Both the position numbers and the translations under genes were made by a program. From an uncultured Chthonomonas sp. (lineage in GTDB: Bacteria > Armatimonadota > Chthonomonadetes > Chthonomonadales > CAJBBX01): DNA of 15,756 nt. The notes beneath the pieces were generated by a model. The model was not told the origin of the DNA. It ran no database searches and was given only the letters and a program-made list of their open reading frames with translations. Below are positions 7,461-15,559 of this stretch, piece after piece. The stretch's first letter is position 1. Each line of letters opens with the position of its first letter. The stretch is taken from assembly GCA_903886985.1 (NCBI GenBank), contig CAISOI010000139.1, positions 1-15,756 of the forward strand, written 5' to 3'.

Positions 7461-9605
7461 ATGTCAAACTTTTATGGTCTCACTATAATTCTGGGAACAG
7501 CGGTACTTACCGTAGCCACTCTAACATCATACGCCTTGCCGGCAAAAGCCGCGGGCGTCGAAGCAGTCAAACTCCGCGTGGAACATCTGGAGAATCCCTT
7601 GACGCTCCATGTGGCACATCCCCGCCTTTCATGGCAGATGAACGATCCTAGACGGGGTGCTAGGCAGACAGGATACTCAGTTCTAGTCGCGAGCAAACCT
7701 GAACTTTTGAAAGAAGGGAAAGCGGACCTGTGGGAGACGGGCAAAGTCACTTCAGATGACAGCGTAAACGTCACCTATTCAGGTAAACCACTCCGATCCC
7801 GCTCAAAAGCATTCTGGACAGTACGCCTTTGGGATGCATTCGGTAAACAATCCAGTTGGAGCAAATATGCAGTTTGGGAAATGGGACTGCTTAAGCCAGA
7901 AGACTGGAAGGCCCAGTGGATTGGGATTAAGGGCAATGCTGCCGACGAGGTTGAAACACTCGATGGTGTCAAGTGGATTTGGTACCCGGAGGGAAATCCC
8001 CGTCAAAGTGCCCCAGCAGGAGAACGTTTCCTTCGAACCTCCATGACCGTGCCCGCTTCCAAGACGATTAAGTCTGCAGTACTGTTAGCTATCGTAGACA
8101 ACCAATACACCGCCTACGTCAATGGCAAAGAAGTCTCCTCTGGTGAAGGTTGGCAAAATACCCCAGTGGTCGACATTGCAAGTGCATTGAAACCGGGTGT
8201 CAACGCAATAGCGTTTTCTGCAAGAAATATCGAGCCAAGTCCAGCTGGGTTCGCAGCAGTTGTCCGCGTAAAATACACGGATGGAACATCGGAAAAGATC
8301 TCCACTTCGAACAGTTGGAAATCTGCAATGGGCGCAGGGTTTGATTTCAAAGCAAGTCCGATTACCGATATAGGCTGGAAGTCAGCAATGGAGATTGGTG
8401 TTGTTGGCGACCAGCCTTGGGGAAAACCCGCTGCTGGAAGCGGCAAAGGTGGCCCTGCTGAACAACTTCGCAAAGAGTTCCCTATTCTCAAGGCGGTCAA
8501 ATCTGCCAGAGTTTATGTGACAGCAAGAGGTAGTTATCGACTGCATATCAATGGCAAACGTGTTGGTAACGACATTCTAACACCGGATTGGACCGACTAC
8601 CGCATTCGAATAAACTACCACGGGTATGACGTTACGAGTCTACTTAAACAAGGTGACAATGCAATCGCTGCTACCGTTGGAGACGGCTGGTATTCGTCTG
8701 GTCTCGGTTGGTCACTACAACGAAATTGCTACGGTCCCGGTCCAAACCAACTTCTTTTGCAACTTCACATTCAATTTTCTGATGACACAGAAAAGACAAT
8801 CATTACCGATGGTTCGTGGAAAGGCGCATTTGGCCCCATTGAGCGCTCAGAAATATATGCAGGTGAAACATACGATGCCCGCAAAGAGCATAAGGGCTGG
8901 GATACCGCTGGTTATATCGACTCGTTATGGAAAACGGTCGATTTTGTCGCCGCAAATGCAAGCCAAAAAGGTTTCGAAAATGGTGATGGCCCATTGTTGG
9001 TGGGGCAAAATTCACCAACGATCAAAGTAACCGACATTCTAAAACCGATTGCCATCACCAATCCGTCTAAGGGTGTCTATATCTACGACATGGGGCAAAA
9101 CTTTGTCGGTTGGACACGCCTGAAGGTTAAAGGTCCGGAAGGCACAAACGTAAAACTGCGTTTCGCCGAAATCCTTAAAGCAGATGGCAACATCTATCGC
9201 GACAATCTTCGCCGTGCAGAAGCTGCTGATAGCTATACCCTCAGTGGCTCAGGTGTAGAGGTATTTGAACCACATTTTACATACCACGGGTCCCGCTATG
9301 TCGAAGTCACCGGTTATCCGGGCGTGCCCAATAAAGATTCTTTGACAGGAATAGTCTTCAATACGGATGCTACTCCAACAGCGAGCCTTGCCACTTCCGA
9401 CGGTCTGTTGAACCAACTGTTGAAGAATATCGACTGGGGACTCCGAGGGAATATCGAGAGCGTGCCAACCGATTGTCCGCAACGTGACGAGCGATTAGGA
9501 TGGATGGGAGATGCTCAGATCATCTGGGCAACAGCCTGTTATTTCCGAGACATGTCTTCATTCACACGCAAGTGGTCACAGGATGTAGTGGATGCGCAGA
9601 GCTAG
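7461..9605 (+). CDS. N-terminal open frame of the interrupted GH78 rhamnosidase
   Basis: If the TAG is real and efficient, this is the only part translated from the gene's own start: signal peptide, Ig-like domain, two lectin-like beta-sandwich modules and the first helices of the barrel, ending VVDAQS. It keeps the DER acid motif but lacks the WERW base and the C-terminal beta domain, so it should be catalytically dead, although rhamnose binding by its beta domains is conceivable. The longer frame from ATG 7434 is the alternative start. Confidence 0.8.
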   Translation: MSNFYGLTIILGTAVLTVATLTSYALPAKAAGVEAVKLRVEHLENPLTLHVAHPRLSWQMNDPRRGARQTGYSVLVASKPELLKEGKADLWETGKVTSDDSVNVTYSGKPLRSRSKAFWTVRLWDAFGKQSSWSKYAVWEMGLLKPEDWKAQWIGIKGNAADEVETLDGVKWIWYPEGNPRQSAPAGERFLRTSMTVPASKTIKSAVLLAIVDNQYTAYVNGKEVSSGEGWQNTPVVDIASALKPGVNAIAFSARNIEPSPAGFAAVVRVKYTDGTSEKISTSNSWKSAMGAGFDFKASPITDIGWKSAMEIGVVGDQPWGKPAAGSGKGGPAEQLRKEFPILKAVKSARVYVTARGSYRLHINGKRVGNDILTPDWTDYRIRINYHGYDVTSLLKQGDNAIAATVGDGWYSSGLGWSLQRNCYGPGPNQLLLQLHIQFSDDTEKTIITDGSWKGAFGPIERSEIYAGETYDARKEHKGWDTAGYIDSLWKTVDFVAANASQKGFENGDGPLLVGQNSPTIKVTDILKPIAITNPSKGVYIYDMGQNFVGWTRLKVKGPEGTNVKLRFAEILKADGNIYRDNLRRAEAADSYTLSGSGVEVFEPHFTYHGSRYVEVTGYPGVPNKDSLTGIVFNTDATPTASLATSDGLLNQLLKNIDWGLRGNIESVPTDCPQRDERLGWMGDAQIIWATACYFRDMSSFTRKWSQDVVDAQS
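9603..9605 (+). other. In-frame amber codon in the GH78 gene
   Basis: The codon series is GAT GCG CAG AGC TAG CAA GGG GGT TAT, with clean GH78 coding sequence on both sides in the same frame. TAG is a real stop elsewhere in this window (recA, the glycosyltransferase and the natural end of this same gene), so general reassignment of TAG is unlikely. Confidence 0.9.
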
Positions 9606-9749
9606 CAAGGGGGTTATTCAGACGTTTCGCCTCGTATAATCGACCTTGCCGACGGTGCACCTGCATGGGGAGACGCCGGAGTCATAGTTCCTTACGCAGC
9701 CTATCGACACTATGGCGACACCGCACTGATCAAACAGAATTGGGAAGGA

Positions 9750-10712
9750 ATGGCAAAGTGGATCGAATATATTCACTCTGTTAATCCCGACTATCTCTGG
9801 ATGAAACGTCGCAACAACGACTTTGGCGATTGGGTTCCCGCGAATAGCGATACCGACAAAAACCTCATCGCAACGGCATACTGGGCATATGACTGCAAAC
9901 TAATGGCAGAGATGGGCCGCGCAATCGGCAAAAATACCGAAGCTGTCTATTATCAGAACCTTGCGGACAAAATTCAGGCAGCGTTCAACAAGAAGTTTGT
10001 CAAGGATGATGGAACGGTTGGAAACGGTAGTCAGACATGCTACGCGCTCGCACTCTACATGAACCTAATCCCGGCAAAATTACGCCCACTGGCGGTTCAA
10101 CATCTTGTTCGCGACATTAGGATCCGCGGTGGACACCTTTCAACGGGATTTGTTGGTGCCCCTTATCTGATGCTCGCATTGAGCGAGAACGGACAGACTG
10201 AGACTGCCTATCAACTCTTATTGAACGATACATTTCCTAGCTGGGGATATATGATTCGAAAAGGGGCGACTACTATGTGGGAGCGATGGAACGGCGACAC
10301 CGGCGATCCCAGCATGAACTCTTACAATCACTATGCTTACGGATCGGTGGGAGTTTGGATTTACCGCCACGCACTTGGAATTCAACTGGATCCCAAAGTT
10401 CCCGGATTTAAACGATTAGTAATTCGACCGGAGATTGATCAGCGATTGACTTTCATGGATGGGTCGGTAGAAACGCCGTACGGAGCAGTCAAGACAAGTT
10501 GGAAGAAATCTTTTGACGGTCCTCTCACTCTGGACGTTACTGTTCCACCAAACACTCTTGCAACGGTCTACGTCCCGGCAGCAGACCGCAAAAGTGTCAT
10601 GGAGTCCGAGAAACCCGCGGACGACAACTCAGAAGTTACATTTCTGAAAATGGAACGTGGATACGCTGTGTTCAGTGTAGCCGCGGGAACTTATCACTTC
10701 ACCGCCAAATAG
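9750..10712 (+). CDS. C-terminal open frame of the interrupted GH78 rhamnosidase
   Basis: The frame is open from 9606, directly after the TAG. The first ATG is at 9750, inside the conserved barrel, and has no ribosome site suited to a separate gene, so I read this as the severed 3' part rather than a gene. It holds the second half of the (alpha/alpha)6 barrel with NNDFGDW, GGHLSTGFVGAPYL and the MWERWNG general-base motif. A C-terminal beta domain follows, with MDGSVETPYGAVKTSW and the usual end GTYHFTAK. Conservation to the natural end means the stop is young or bypassed. Confidence 0.75.
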   Translation: MAKWIEYIHSVNPDYLWMKRRNNDFGDWVPANSDTDKNLIATAYWAYDCKLMAEMGRAIGKNTEAVYYQNLADKIQAAFNKKFVKDDGTVGNGSQTCYALALYMNLIPAKLRPLAVQHLVRDIRIRGGHLSTGFVGAPYLMLALSENGQTETAYQLLLNDTFPSWGYMIRKGATTMWERWNGDTGDPSMNSYNHYAYGSVGVWIYRHALGIQLDPKVPGFKRLVIRPEIDQRLTFMDGSVETPYGAVKTSWKKSFDGPLTLDVTVPPNTLATVYVPAADRKSVMESEKPADDNSEVTFLKMERGYAVFSVAAGTYHFTAK

Positions 10713-10725
10713 AAACCGAAGTGCC

Positions 10726-10773
10726 AGCTGAAACCTTATTTGGGCAAGTGAGTTCCCAATAATGGTTTCAGCT
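10726..10773. terminator. 18-bp imperfect stem-loop after the rhamnosidase gene
   Basis: AGCTGAAACC (10726-10735) pairs perfectly with GGTTTCAGCT (10764-10773). Inside, TTATT-GGG pairs with CCCAATAA, with single T bulges at 10741 and 10763 and a 10-nt loop (10745-10754). It begins 14 nt after the rhamnosidase stop and lies before the next promoter. No U-tract follows on either strand, so it is either a U-tract-less terminator or a 3' end stabiliser. Confidence 0.5.
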
Positions 10774-10859
10774 TGGTACAAGGCTAACTGCAACCTCATA
10801 ACCAACAGAATTCCCGTTTTATGGCGTTCCTCGGCAATGGGAGATCCCCACAAGCTATA

Positions 10860-10888
10860 TTGACGTTCCGCGGAATATGGCATACAAT
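10860..10888 (+). promoter_or_regulatory. Sigma70-type promoter for the glycosyltransferase/fumarase cluster
   Basis: TTGACG (10860-10865), 17 bp, TACAAT (10883-10888) gives 5 of 6 matches in each box with ideal spacing. Transcription would start near 10895, about 34 nt before the TTG start. The spacer begins with the perfect palindrome TTCCGCGGAA (10866-10875), placed where a repressor could block polymerase. Confidence 0.65.
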
Positions 10889-10928
10889 CTCTCTTCTGCA
10901 AACTGAAGATGCTCTCTGGACCTTTTAA

Positions 10929-11681
10929 TTGAATTCCGATCAAACACTCGTAATCGTACCGACATATAATGAGCGCGAAAACATACCAACGCTCTTACCA
11001 CGCGTATTAGAATCCCTCAAAGACGCTCACTTTTTGCTGGTCGATGACAACTCTCCGGACAAAACTGCTGAATATGTGGAAGAACAATTTGGCGGCAATC
11101 CCCAGGTTCACATTATGCGACGAACGGGGTTGCGCGGGTTAGGAAGAAGTTATGTAGATGGATATCGATTTGCTTTAGCAGGAAATTATGCTCGGGTCAT
11201 CCAGATGGATGCCGACTTCTCCCACGATCCAAAATATCTTCCCGATATGGTAGCCGCTTCTGCGGGAGCCGATGTCGTAATGGGCTCTCGTTACTGTGAG
11301 GGAGGCGGAGTTCGAGATTGGCCAAGATCCAGATTGATCATGAGCAGATTTGCGAACAAGTATGTGTCGGTAATCACAGGTGTTAAGATCAAAGATGCGA
11401 CTGCCGGATTCCGATGCTATACTCGCCGCGCTCTTGAACGTATAAATATTGATGAGATCGTATCCAACGGATATGCATTTCAGGTGGAAATGACATACCG
11501 TGCTGAACTTGCAGGACTTCGAGTAGTAGAAATTCCGATAATATTTACAGATCGCACTCTCGGTCAAAGCAAAATTTCGAGATCGGTTCTCATAGAGTCC
11601 GCGATTTTGCCGATCCGATTGAGATTTTCATTGCCCAAGAAACACCTTATTCGAGCCGCAGGTCAGCCCCTCGATAAATAG
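10929..11681 (+). CDS. Family 2 glycosyltransferase, polyprenyl/dolichyl-phosphate mannosyltransferase type (DPM1-like)
   Basis: The 250-residue product matches the soluble DPM1-type catalytic domain that transfers a sugar, usually mannose from GDP-mannose, to a polyprenyl phosphate at the inner membrane face. Motifs: VPTYNERENI (10-19), VDDNSPD (38-44), the metal-binding DAD of QMDADFSHDP (92-101), VVMGSRY (116-122), DATAGFRCY (156-164), SNGYAFQVEM (179-188) and GQSKIS (212-217). It has no C-terminal membrane segments, unlike the longer GtrB-type enzymes. The start must be TTG 10929: an in-frame TAA stands immediately before it and the family motif begins only a few residues later. The ribosome site is poor. 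Stop is TAG. fumarase begins 28 bp downstream, so they probably share a transcript. The donor and acceptor cannot be told from sequence. Confidence 0.9.
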   Translation: MNSDQTLVIVPTYNERENIPTLLPRVLESLKDAHFLLVDDNSPDKTAEYVEEQFGGNPQVHIMRRTGLRGLGRSYVDGYRFALAGNYARVIQMDADFSHDPKYLPDMVAASAGADVVMGSRYCEGGGVRDWPRSRLIMSRFANKYVSVITGVKIKDATAGFRCYTRRALERINIDEIVSNGYAFQVEMTYRAELAGLRVVEIPIIFTDRTLGQSKISRSVLIESAILPIRLRFSLPKKHLIRAAGQPLDK

Positions 11682-11709
11682 ACGTACTTACAGTTATGGA
11701 GTCTTTCTG

Positions 11710-13227
11710 ATGAAAAACATAGCCGAATCTCTTCTTTCCCTAATAACCGAAACCGCCACAAATTTGCCCGAAGATGTCCGAAGGGCAGTTGCCGCCGCCG
11801 CCAAACTTGAAGCCGAAGGCACGCAGTCGATGCAGGCAATTCGCATCATTCATAAAAATGTCGACATGGCTGCGGATTTAGTTCAGCCAATCTGTCAAGA
11901 CACCGGCATGCCCACTTTTGTGGTTCACACTCCCGTCGGCATCAATCAGATTGAACTCAAGGCTTCCATCAAAGAAGCTGTAATGGAAGCAACACGTCGC
12001 GGCAAATTACGCCCCAATTCCGTTGACTCGATCACAGGCAAGAACTCAGGACTTAATGTGGGACCAGGCACTCCCGTGATCCATTTTGAACAGTGGGAAC
12101 AAGACTACATTGAAGTTCTACTATTACTCAAGGGAGGCGGTTGCGAGAACAAGAATATCCAGTATTCTCTCCCTGCCGATCTTCCTGGAATGGGTAACGC
12201 CGACAGAACCCTCGAAGGAGTTTATAAGTGCATCCTCCATGCAGTTTGGCAGGCTCAGGGGCAAGGCTGCAGTCAAGGTTTCATCGGAGTCTGCATCGGT
12301 GGAGATAGAACTACTGGTTACGAAGGTGCAAAGTCGCAGCTTTTCAGAGAAGTCGATGACACCAACGAAATTCCCGAACTAAAAGAGATGGAAGAGCGCA
12401 TAATGGGAAATGCTGACAAACTCGGTATTGGCACAATGGGTTTTGGCGGAAAAGTCACGCTTCTTGGTTGTAAGATTGGCGCATTAAATCGATTACCGGC
12501 GTCCTTTTTTGTCTCTGTTGCATACAATTGTTGGGCGTACCGACGGTTGAGCGTTCATATTGATCCCGCCACCGGTTCAATCACCAAATGGAATTTCCGT
12601 GACGAGAAACCTTCACACCTATCCAATGGGGAAATTCCCACTACAGGCCACGAGGTCGTTCTCAACACTCCTGTTACAGAGGAGCAGGTGCGTGCACTTA
12701 AAGTCGGCGACATGGTTGTCATCAATGGACCTATGTTTACGGGCAGGGATGCTCTTCACAAATATCTGATGACGCATGACTCCCCTGCCGATCTCTCGGG
12801 TGCGGCGCTTTATCACTGCGGTCCTGTAATGCTTAAAGACGATGCCGGAAACTGGACCGTCAAAGCCGCCGGACCAACTACTTCCAGCCGAGAAGAGCCA
12901 TACCAGTCAGAAATACTCAAACGCTTTGGCGTACGAATTGTCATCGGCAAAGGTGGCATGGGATCCAAAACGCTAAAGGGATTGGAAGAATCTGGCGCTG
13001 TCTACCTCAATGCTATTGGCGGCGCAGCACAAGTCTATGCCGAAAATATTACCGGCGTAACGGGAGTTAACTTCCTTGAGGAGTTCGGTATTCCAGAGGC
13101 GATGTGGCAATTCAATGTCAAACAATTTATGGCAGTTGTCACGATGGACTCCCATGGCAATAGTCTGCACGCAGAGGTGGAGCGTGAGTCTCTCGAAAAT
13201 CTTGAGGAATTGGCAGTTTCGAAGTAA
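11710..13227 (+). CDS. fumA: Class I fumarate hydratase, fused alpha and beta parts, [4Fe-4S]
   Basis: The 505-residue product interconverts fumarate and malate in the TCA cycle, in the cytosol. It is the oxygen-sensitive iron-sulfur type, unrelated to FumC. The alpha part (about 1-290) has QPICQDTGMPTF with Cys62, KGGGCENKN, GQGCSQGFIGVCIGGDRT with Cys187, and VSVAYNCWAYRR with Cys274; Cys62, Cys187 and Cys274 are my best guess for the cluster ligands by spacing. The beta part has HEVVLNTPVTEEQVRAL, GRDALHKYL, YHCGPVM, AGPTTSSREEPYQSEILKRF and IGKGGMGSKTL. ATG 11710 is preceded by GGAG with 8 nt spacing. Length fits the fused single-chain form. The related L-tartrate dehydratase has the same fold, so substrate assignment rests on overall resemblance and on the presence of other TCA genes here. 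A GNAT gene follows 3 bp later. Confidence 0.9.
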   Translation: MKNIAESLLSLITETATNLPEDVRRAVAAAAKLEAEGTQSMQAIRIIHKNVDMAADLVQPICQDTGMPTFVVHTPVGINQIELKASIKEAVMEATRRGKLRPNSVDSITGKNSGLNVGPGTPVIHFEQWEQDYIEVLLLLKGGGCENKNIQYSLPADLPGMGNADRTLEGVYKCILHAVWQAQGQGCSQGFIGVCIGGDRTTGYEGAKSQLFREVDDTNEIPELKEMEERIMGNADKLGIGTMGFGGKVTLLGCKIGALNRLPASFFVSVAYNCWAYRRLSVHIDPATGSITKWNFRDEKPSHLSNGEIPTTGHEVVLNTPVTEEQVRALKVGDMVVINGPMFTGRDALHKYLMTHDSPADLSGAALYHCGPVMLKDDAGNWTVKAAGPTTSSREEPYQSEILKRFGVRIVIGKGGMGSKTLKGLEESGAVYLNAIGGAAQVYAENITGVTGVNFLEEFGIPEAMWQFNVKQFMAVVTMDSHGNSLHAEVERESLENLEELAVSK

Positions 13228-13230
13228 GCG

Positions 13231-13665
13231 ATGAAATCCGAACACGGCAACTATGTAATTGAAGATGGACTGGAGCGCATGGATTTTGAACGAGTTCATG
13301 GGTGGCTCTCAAAAACTTATTGGAGCCCAGGAATTGCGCAAACAAAAATAGAGCGCGCCGCCACAAACAGTGCCATGGTGGTCAGTTCCTACATTGGGAA
13401 TACGCAGGTGGGTTACATGCGCGTAATCTCAGACAAAACTACTTTCGCCTGGATTGCAGATGTCTTTGTTGATGAAGGACATAGGAAGAAAGGGATAGCA
13501 AAAGCGATGGTCCAATTCGCATTGAAGCATCCTGATTTTCAAAATCTAAGGCGATGGGTTCTAGCAACGCGTGATGCTCATAGTGTTTACGCAGAGGTTG
13601 GATTTATTCCACTCGATTTTCCGGATCGCTGGATGTTGCATTATCCTCCCAAAGATACCGAGTAA
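13231..13665 (+). CDS. GNAT family N-acetyltransferase
   Basis: The 144-residue product is a single GNAT domain. Strand beta4 and the acetyl-CoA loop are seen at DVFVDEGHRKKGIAKAM (77-93), with the pyrophosphate-binding R-x-x-G-x-A form at 85-90. Motif B is LATRDAHSVYAEVGF (111-125), with Tyr120 in the place of the usual catalytic tyrosine. The N-terminal VHGWLSKTYWSPGIA (22-36) is typical of a widespread subfamily of small-molecule or uncharacterised acetyltransferases. The substrate is unknown. It starts 3 bp after the fumarase stop, with only a weak GAAG ribosome site, and ends 5 bp before the next gene, so it is translated within the same operon. Confidence 0.88.
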   Translation: MKSEHGNYVIEDGLERMDFERVHGWLSKTYWSPGIAQTKIERAATNSAMVVSSYIGNTQVGYMRVISDKTTFAWIADVFVDEGHRKKGIAKAMVQFALKHPDFQNLRRWVLATRDAHSVYAEVGFIPLDFPDRWMLHYPPKDTE

Positions 13666-13670
13666 TCAGT

Positions 13671-14897
13671 ATGAGCGAACGCAATGTTGGAAAATCACTC
13701 CTGTTGTTGACGTTCGGTCTTTCTATAGGTTGCCGTCGCACTGCAATTCCAGGCTCGGCAGACTTGCCAGCAGGAGTTGACGCCCTGAAATCACCGGAAA
13801 CCTACGTAGACATTGCACCGCGCTGGTCACATTCAGGAAGAAAAATTGCTTTTCTTCGACAAACTCCAAATCGTCGTTTACAATTGTTCGTTGCCAGTGC
13901 AGACCTCTCGACGATTGAACCTCTCCTCAAGCCTGAAATAGTCTGCCCGGACTTGCCGCTTTCATCGGCAAGAATCGGTACGGCTTCGACGGACCGGCTC
14001 GAATGGTCACCGAACGATCGATATCTTCTCTATCCACACATTAATTGGCTCAAACTTCCCACAGGCGACTGGCTCCCGGGACGGTCCATTTGGTATTACG
14101 ACACCATTTCTCACGTTACGGGTCCAATTGCCGAACACCCTGAAAAGTACTCAGGACCTTTCTCTATTTACAGATCTCCAAAATGGTCACCCGATGGGAA
14201 GTACATAGCTTTTGTCGGAGAAGGTCGAGATGGACAAACTGCTATCTTCTTTCGACCAATTGACGGAACAACGGCCGAGATCGAAACGCCTAGATACGAT
14301 GTAAATGGCGAAGCATGTTCCCCTTCGTGGAGCACTGACGGAAGGCTGATATTTCGCCAAGGAATTTTGAGAGCGGTTACTGCCACTCCCGTCGAATCAA
14401 TAAAAGCAATTGCTCCCGGTAAGACTATCACGAATGAGGTTTGGGAAAGCAACCACTCGCCCTTCCCCGAGAGTGAGAGTAATACCCCTGCGCGTATGAT
14501 AGAGGCAGAGTGGTCGCCTGATAATAAGGACATTGTCGCTGAATTCGCAACCAATATCGCAAAACATGAGAGCTATTTCTTGGCAAAACTGTCCCCTACG
14601 GGTAGTAGGCTGCCGGAAATCATTGCGAAATCCAGTTCGTCCGGATATTTTGCTCCGCATTGGCTGACAACATCTGCGATTGCTTATCTTTGCGATTTCG
14701 GAGGAAAAAAGCAGATGGAAATCGTCGAAAGTGGTCCAATTAGACACGTATTAGGAAAATCAGAGCCACTTGCAGGTATTGCTGAAGACGTCGATTGGTC
14801 TCCTAATGGCAAATTCTTGGCGGTCTCTTCCACAGGCAAAAATTTAGCTGCAGCGCATACTACTCTAAAGCTCGTTAGAGTGCCAAGTTCAAATTAA
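13671..14897 (+). CDS. Exported TolB-like beta-propeller protein (PD40 repeats)
   Basis: The 408-residue product has repeated blades of the PD40/WD40-like type found in TolB: RWSHSGRKIAFLR (51-63), EWSPNDRYLLYP (111-122), KWSPDGKYIAFVG (171-183), SWSTDGRLIF (219-228), EWSPDNKDIVAEF (280-292) and DWSPNGKFLAVS (375-386), with a likely seventh around 325-340, so a six- or seven-bladed propeller. The N-terminus (VGKSLLLLTFGLSIGCRR) is a signal sequence. Cys21 could be lipidated, but the lipobox LSIGC has Ser at -3, which is unusual, so lipoprotein status is uncertain. No enzymatic domain is attached. Such propellers bind partner proteins or ligands outside the cytoplasm; the target is unknown. 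It begins 5 bp after the GNAT stop and is 65 bp from the CHAD gene. Confidence 0.82.
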   Translation: MSERNVGKSLLLLTFGLSIGCRRTAIPGSADLPAGVDALKSPETYVDIAPRWSHSGRKIAFLRQTPNRRLQLFVASADLSTIEPLLKPEIVCPDLPLSSARIGTASTDRLEWSPNDRYLLYPHINWLKLPTGDWLPGRSIWYYDTISHVTGPIAEHPEKYSGPFSIYRSPKWSPDGKYIAFVGEGRDGQTAIFFRPIDGTTAEIETPRYDVNGEACSPSWSTDGRLIFRQGILRAVTATPVESIKAIAPGKTITNEVWESNHSPFPESESNTPARMIEAEWSPDNKDIVAEFATNIAKHESYFLAKLSPTGSRLPEIIAKSSSSGYFAPHWLTTSAIAYLCDFGGKKQMEIVESGPIRHVLGKSEPLAGIAEDVDWSPNGKFLAVSSTGKNLAAAHTTLKLVRVPSSN

Positions 14898-14940
14898 GTT
14901 CCCTTTCAGTGACATTCTCGATTCAAGGATTCAGAACTTA
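14895..14940. repeat. 7-bp inverted repeat between the propeller gene and the CHAD genes
   Basis: TAAGTTC (14895-14901) pairs with GAACTTA (14934-14940) across 32 nt, and CCTT (14903-14906) with AAGG (14925-14928) inside it. The left arm overlaps the stop codon of the propeller gene. Without a U-tract this is a weak terminator or a partial read-through structure. Confidence 0.25.
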
Positions 14941-14962
14941 GTGTGGAGAAAGATATTGAACT

Positions 14963-15559
14963 ATGATAGATAAGCCCACATTTAGAGAATATGGTGCCGT
15001 TGTGATTCGGGAATGCCTTGGAAAGATGCTTCTGCATGTGGAGGGTGTGCTTGTTGGTGAGACAGTGGAACCGGTGCATAAAATGCGAGTTGCATCGCGA
15101 CGTCTGCGCGCCGCGCTATCCGTTTTTGCTCCTGCCTTCCCTTCGAACAGTTTTACAAAGTTTGAGAACGAAATAAAGTTAGTTACCGATGCACTCGGTG
15201 CTGCACGCGATCTTGATGTCATGGTCGGTAACCTAGAGACTCTGGAGCATAGTTTGGCTGAATCAGACCGATCAATGCTCGAAGCTTTCATCCAAATACA
15301 AGTTGCCCAACGCGGAAAGCGGCAAAAACAAGTTCAGTCTGCGCTAGGGCGAATCGAGAAGCTCGATCTTTCGGAACAGTGGGAGAAAATTGTCCTCGCG
15401 GGTCAACCCAAAATAGACGTTGTCGATGTAGAAGAGGAAGAACAAACAGTGCCAAACCAGGTGCGAGAAAAGATGCAGGATAACTCGGACGTCAACTTGG
15501 ACGCAGCTATTCACGCCATTCTTATGGATCCTCAAATCATGGAAAGAACAAAGCAATAA
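14963..15559 (+). CDS. CHAD-domain protein, N-terminal half only
   Basis: CHAD domains are helical, with conserved histidines and lysine/arginine-rich helices that bind inorganic polyphosphate. This 198-residue product carries the first half: VHKMRVASRRLRAALSVF (38-55) with the expected His39 and basic residues, then LGAARDLDV (78-86). From about 140 the sequence turns into an acidic, low-complexity stretch (VVDVEEEEQ, 153-161). It ends without the second basic motif (LH-LRIAAKRLRY) that a full domain of about 240 residues needs; that motif appears in the next gene. ATG 14963 is the first possible start in frame after stops; GGAG lies somewhat far upstream (14 nt). The stop overlaps the next start as TAATG. 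It could be a truly bipartite CHAD, or one gene broken by a -1 frameshift. Confidence 0.8.
   Translation: MIDKPTFREYGAVVIRECLGKMLLHVEGVLVGETVEPVHKMRVASRRLRAALSVFAPAFPSNSFTKFENEIKLVTDALGAARDLDVMVGNLETLEHSLAESDRSMLEAFIQIQVAQRGKRQKQVQSALGRIEKLDLSEQWEKIVLAGQPKIDVVDVEEEEQTVPNQVREKMQDNSDVNLDAAIHAILMDPQIMERTKQ

Larger units (their letters stand above)
7461..10712 (+). pseudogene. Secreted GH78 alpha-L-rhamnosidase interrupted by one in-frame TAG
   Basis: Read through the TAG at 9603-9605, this is a complete GH78 enzyme of about 1083 codons that would release terminal L-rhamnose from glycosides outside the cytoplasm. The start at 7461 has AAAGG 9 nt upstream and begins a hydrophobic signal sequence (MSNFYGLTIILGTAVLTVAT, cleavage near AKA-AG); an ATG at 7434 lacks a ribosome site but would add two arginines. 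Next come an Ig-like domain (about 35-145), two beta-sandwich modules, and the (alpha/alpha)6 barrel with DCPQRDERLGWMGD. The presumed general acid is the Glu of DER (codon 9489-9491); the presumed general base is the Glu of MWERWNG (10281-10283), beyond the TAG. Frame and length around the TAG are kept: DAQS-stop-QGGYSDVSPR aligns gap-free to the usual DAQSPEGAF-type segment. So a substitution, not an indel, made the stop. Recent decay, sequencing error or readthrough are all possible. Confidence 0.85.

Noticed and set aside
9603..10712. General reassignment of TAG to an amino acid in this genome
   Set aside because: recA, the glycosyltransferase and the rhamnosidase itself end in TAG at their natural ends, and reading through the glycosyltransferase stop would run into fumA in the wrong frame.
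9750..10712. A separate gene starting at ATG 9750
   Set aside because: The ATG lies within the conserved GH78 barrel and homology already begins at the codon after the TAG, so it is the 3' part of the same gene.
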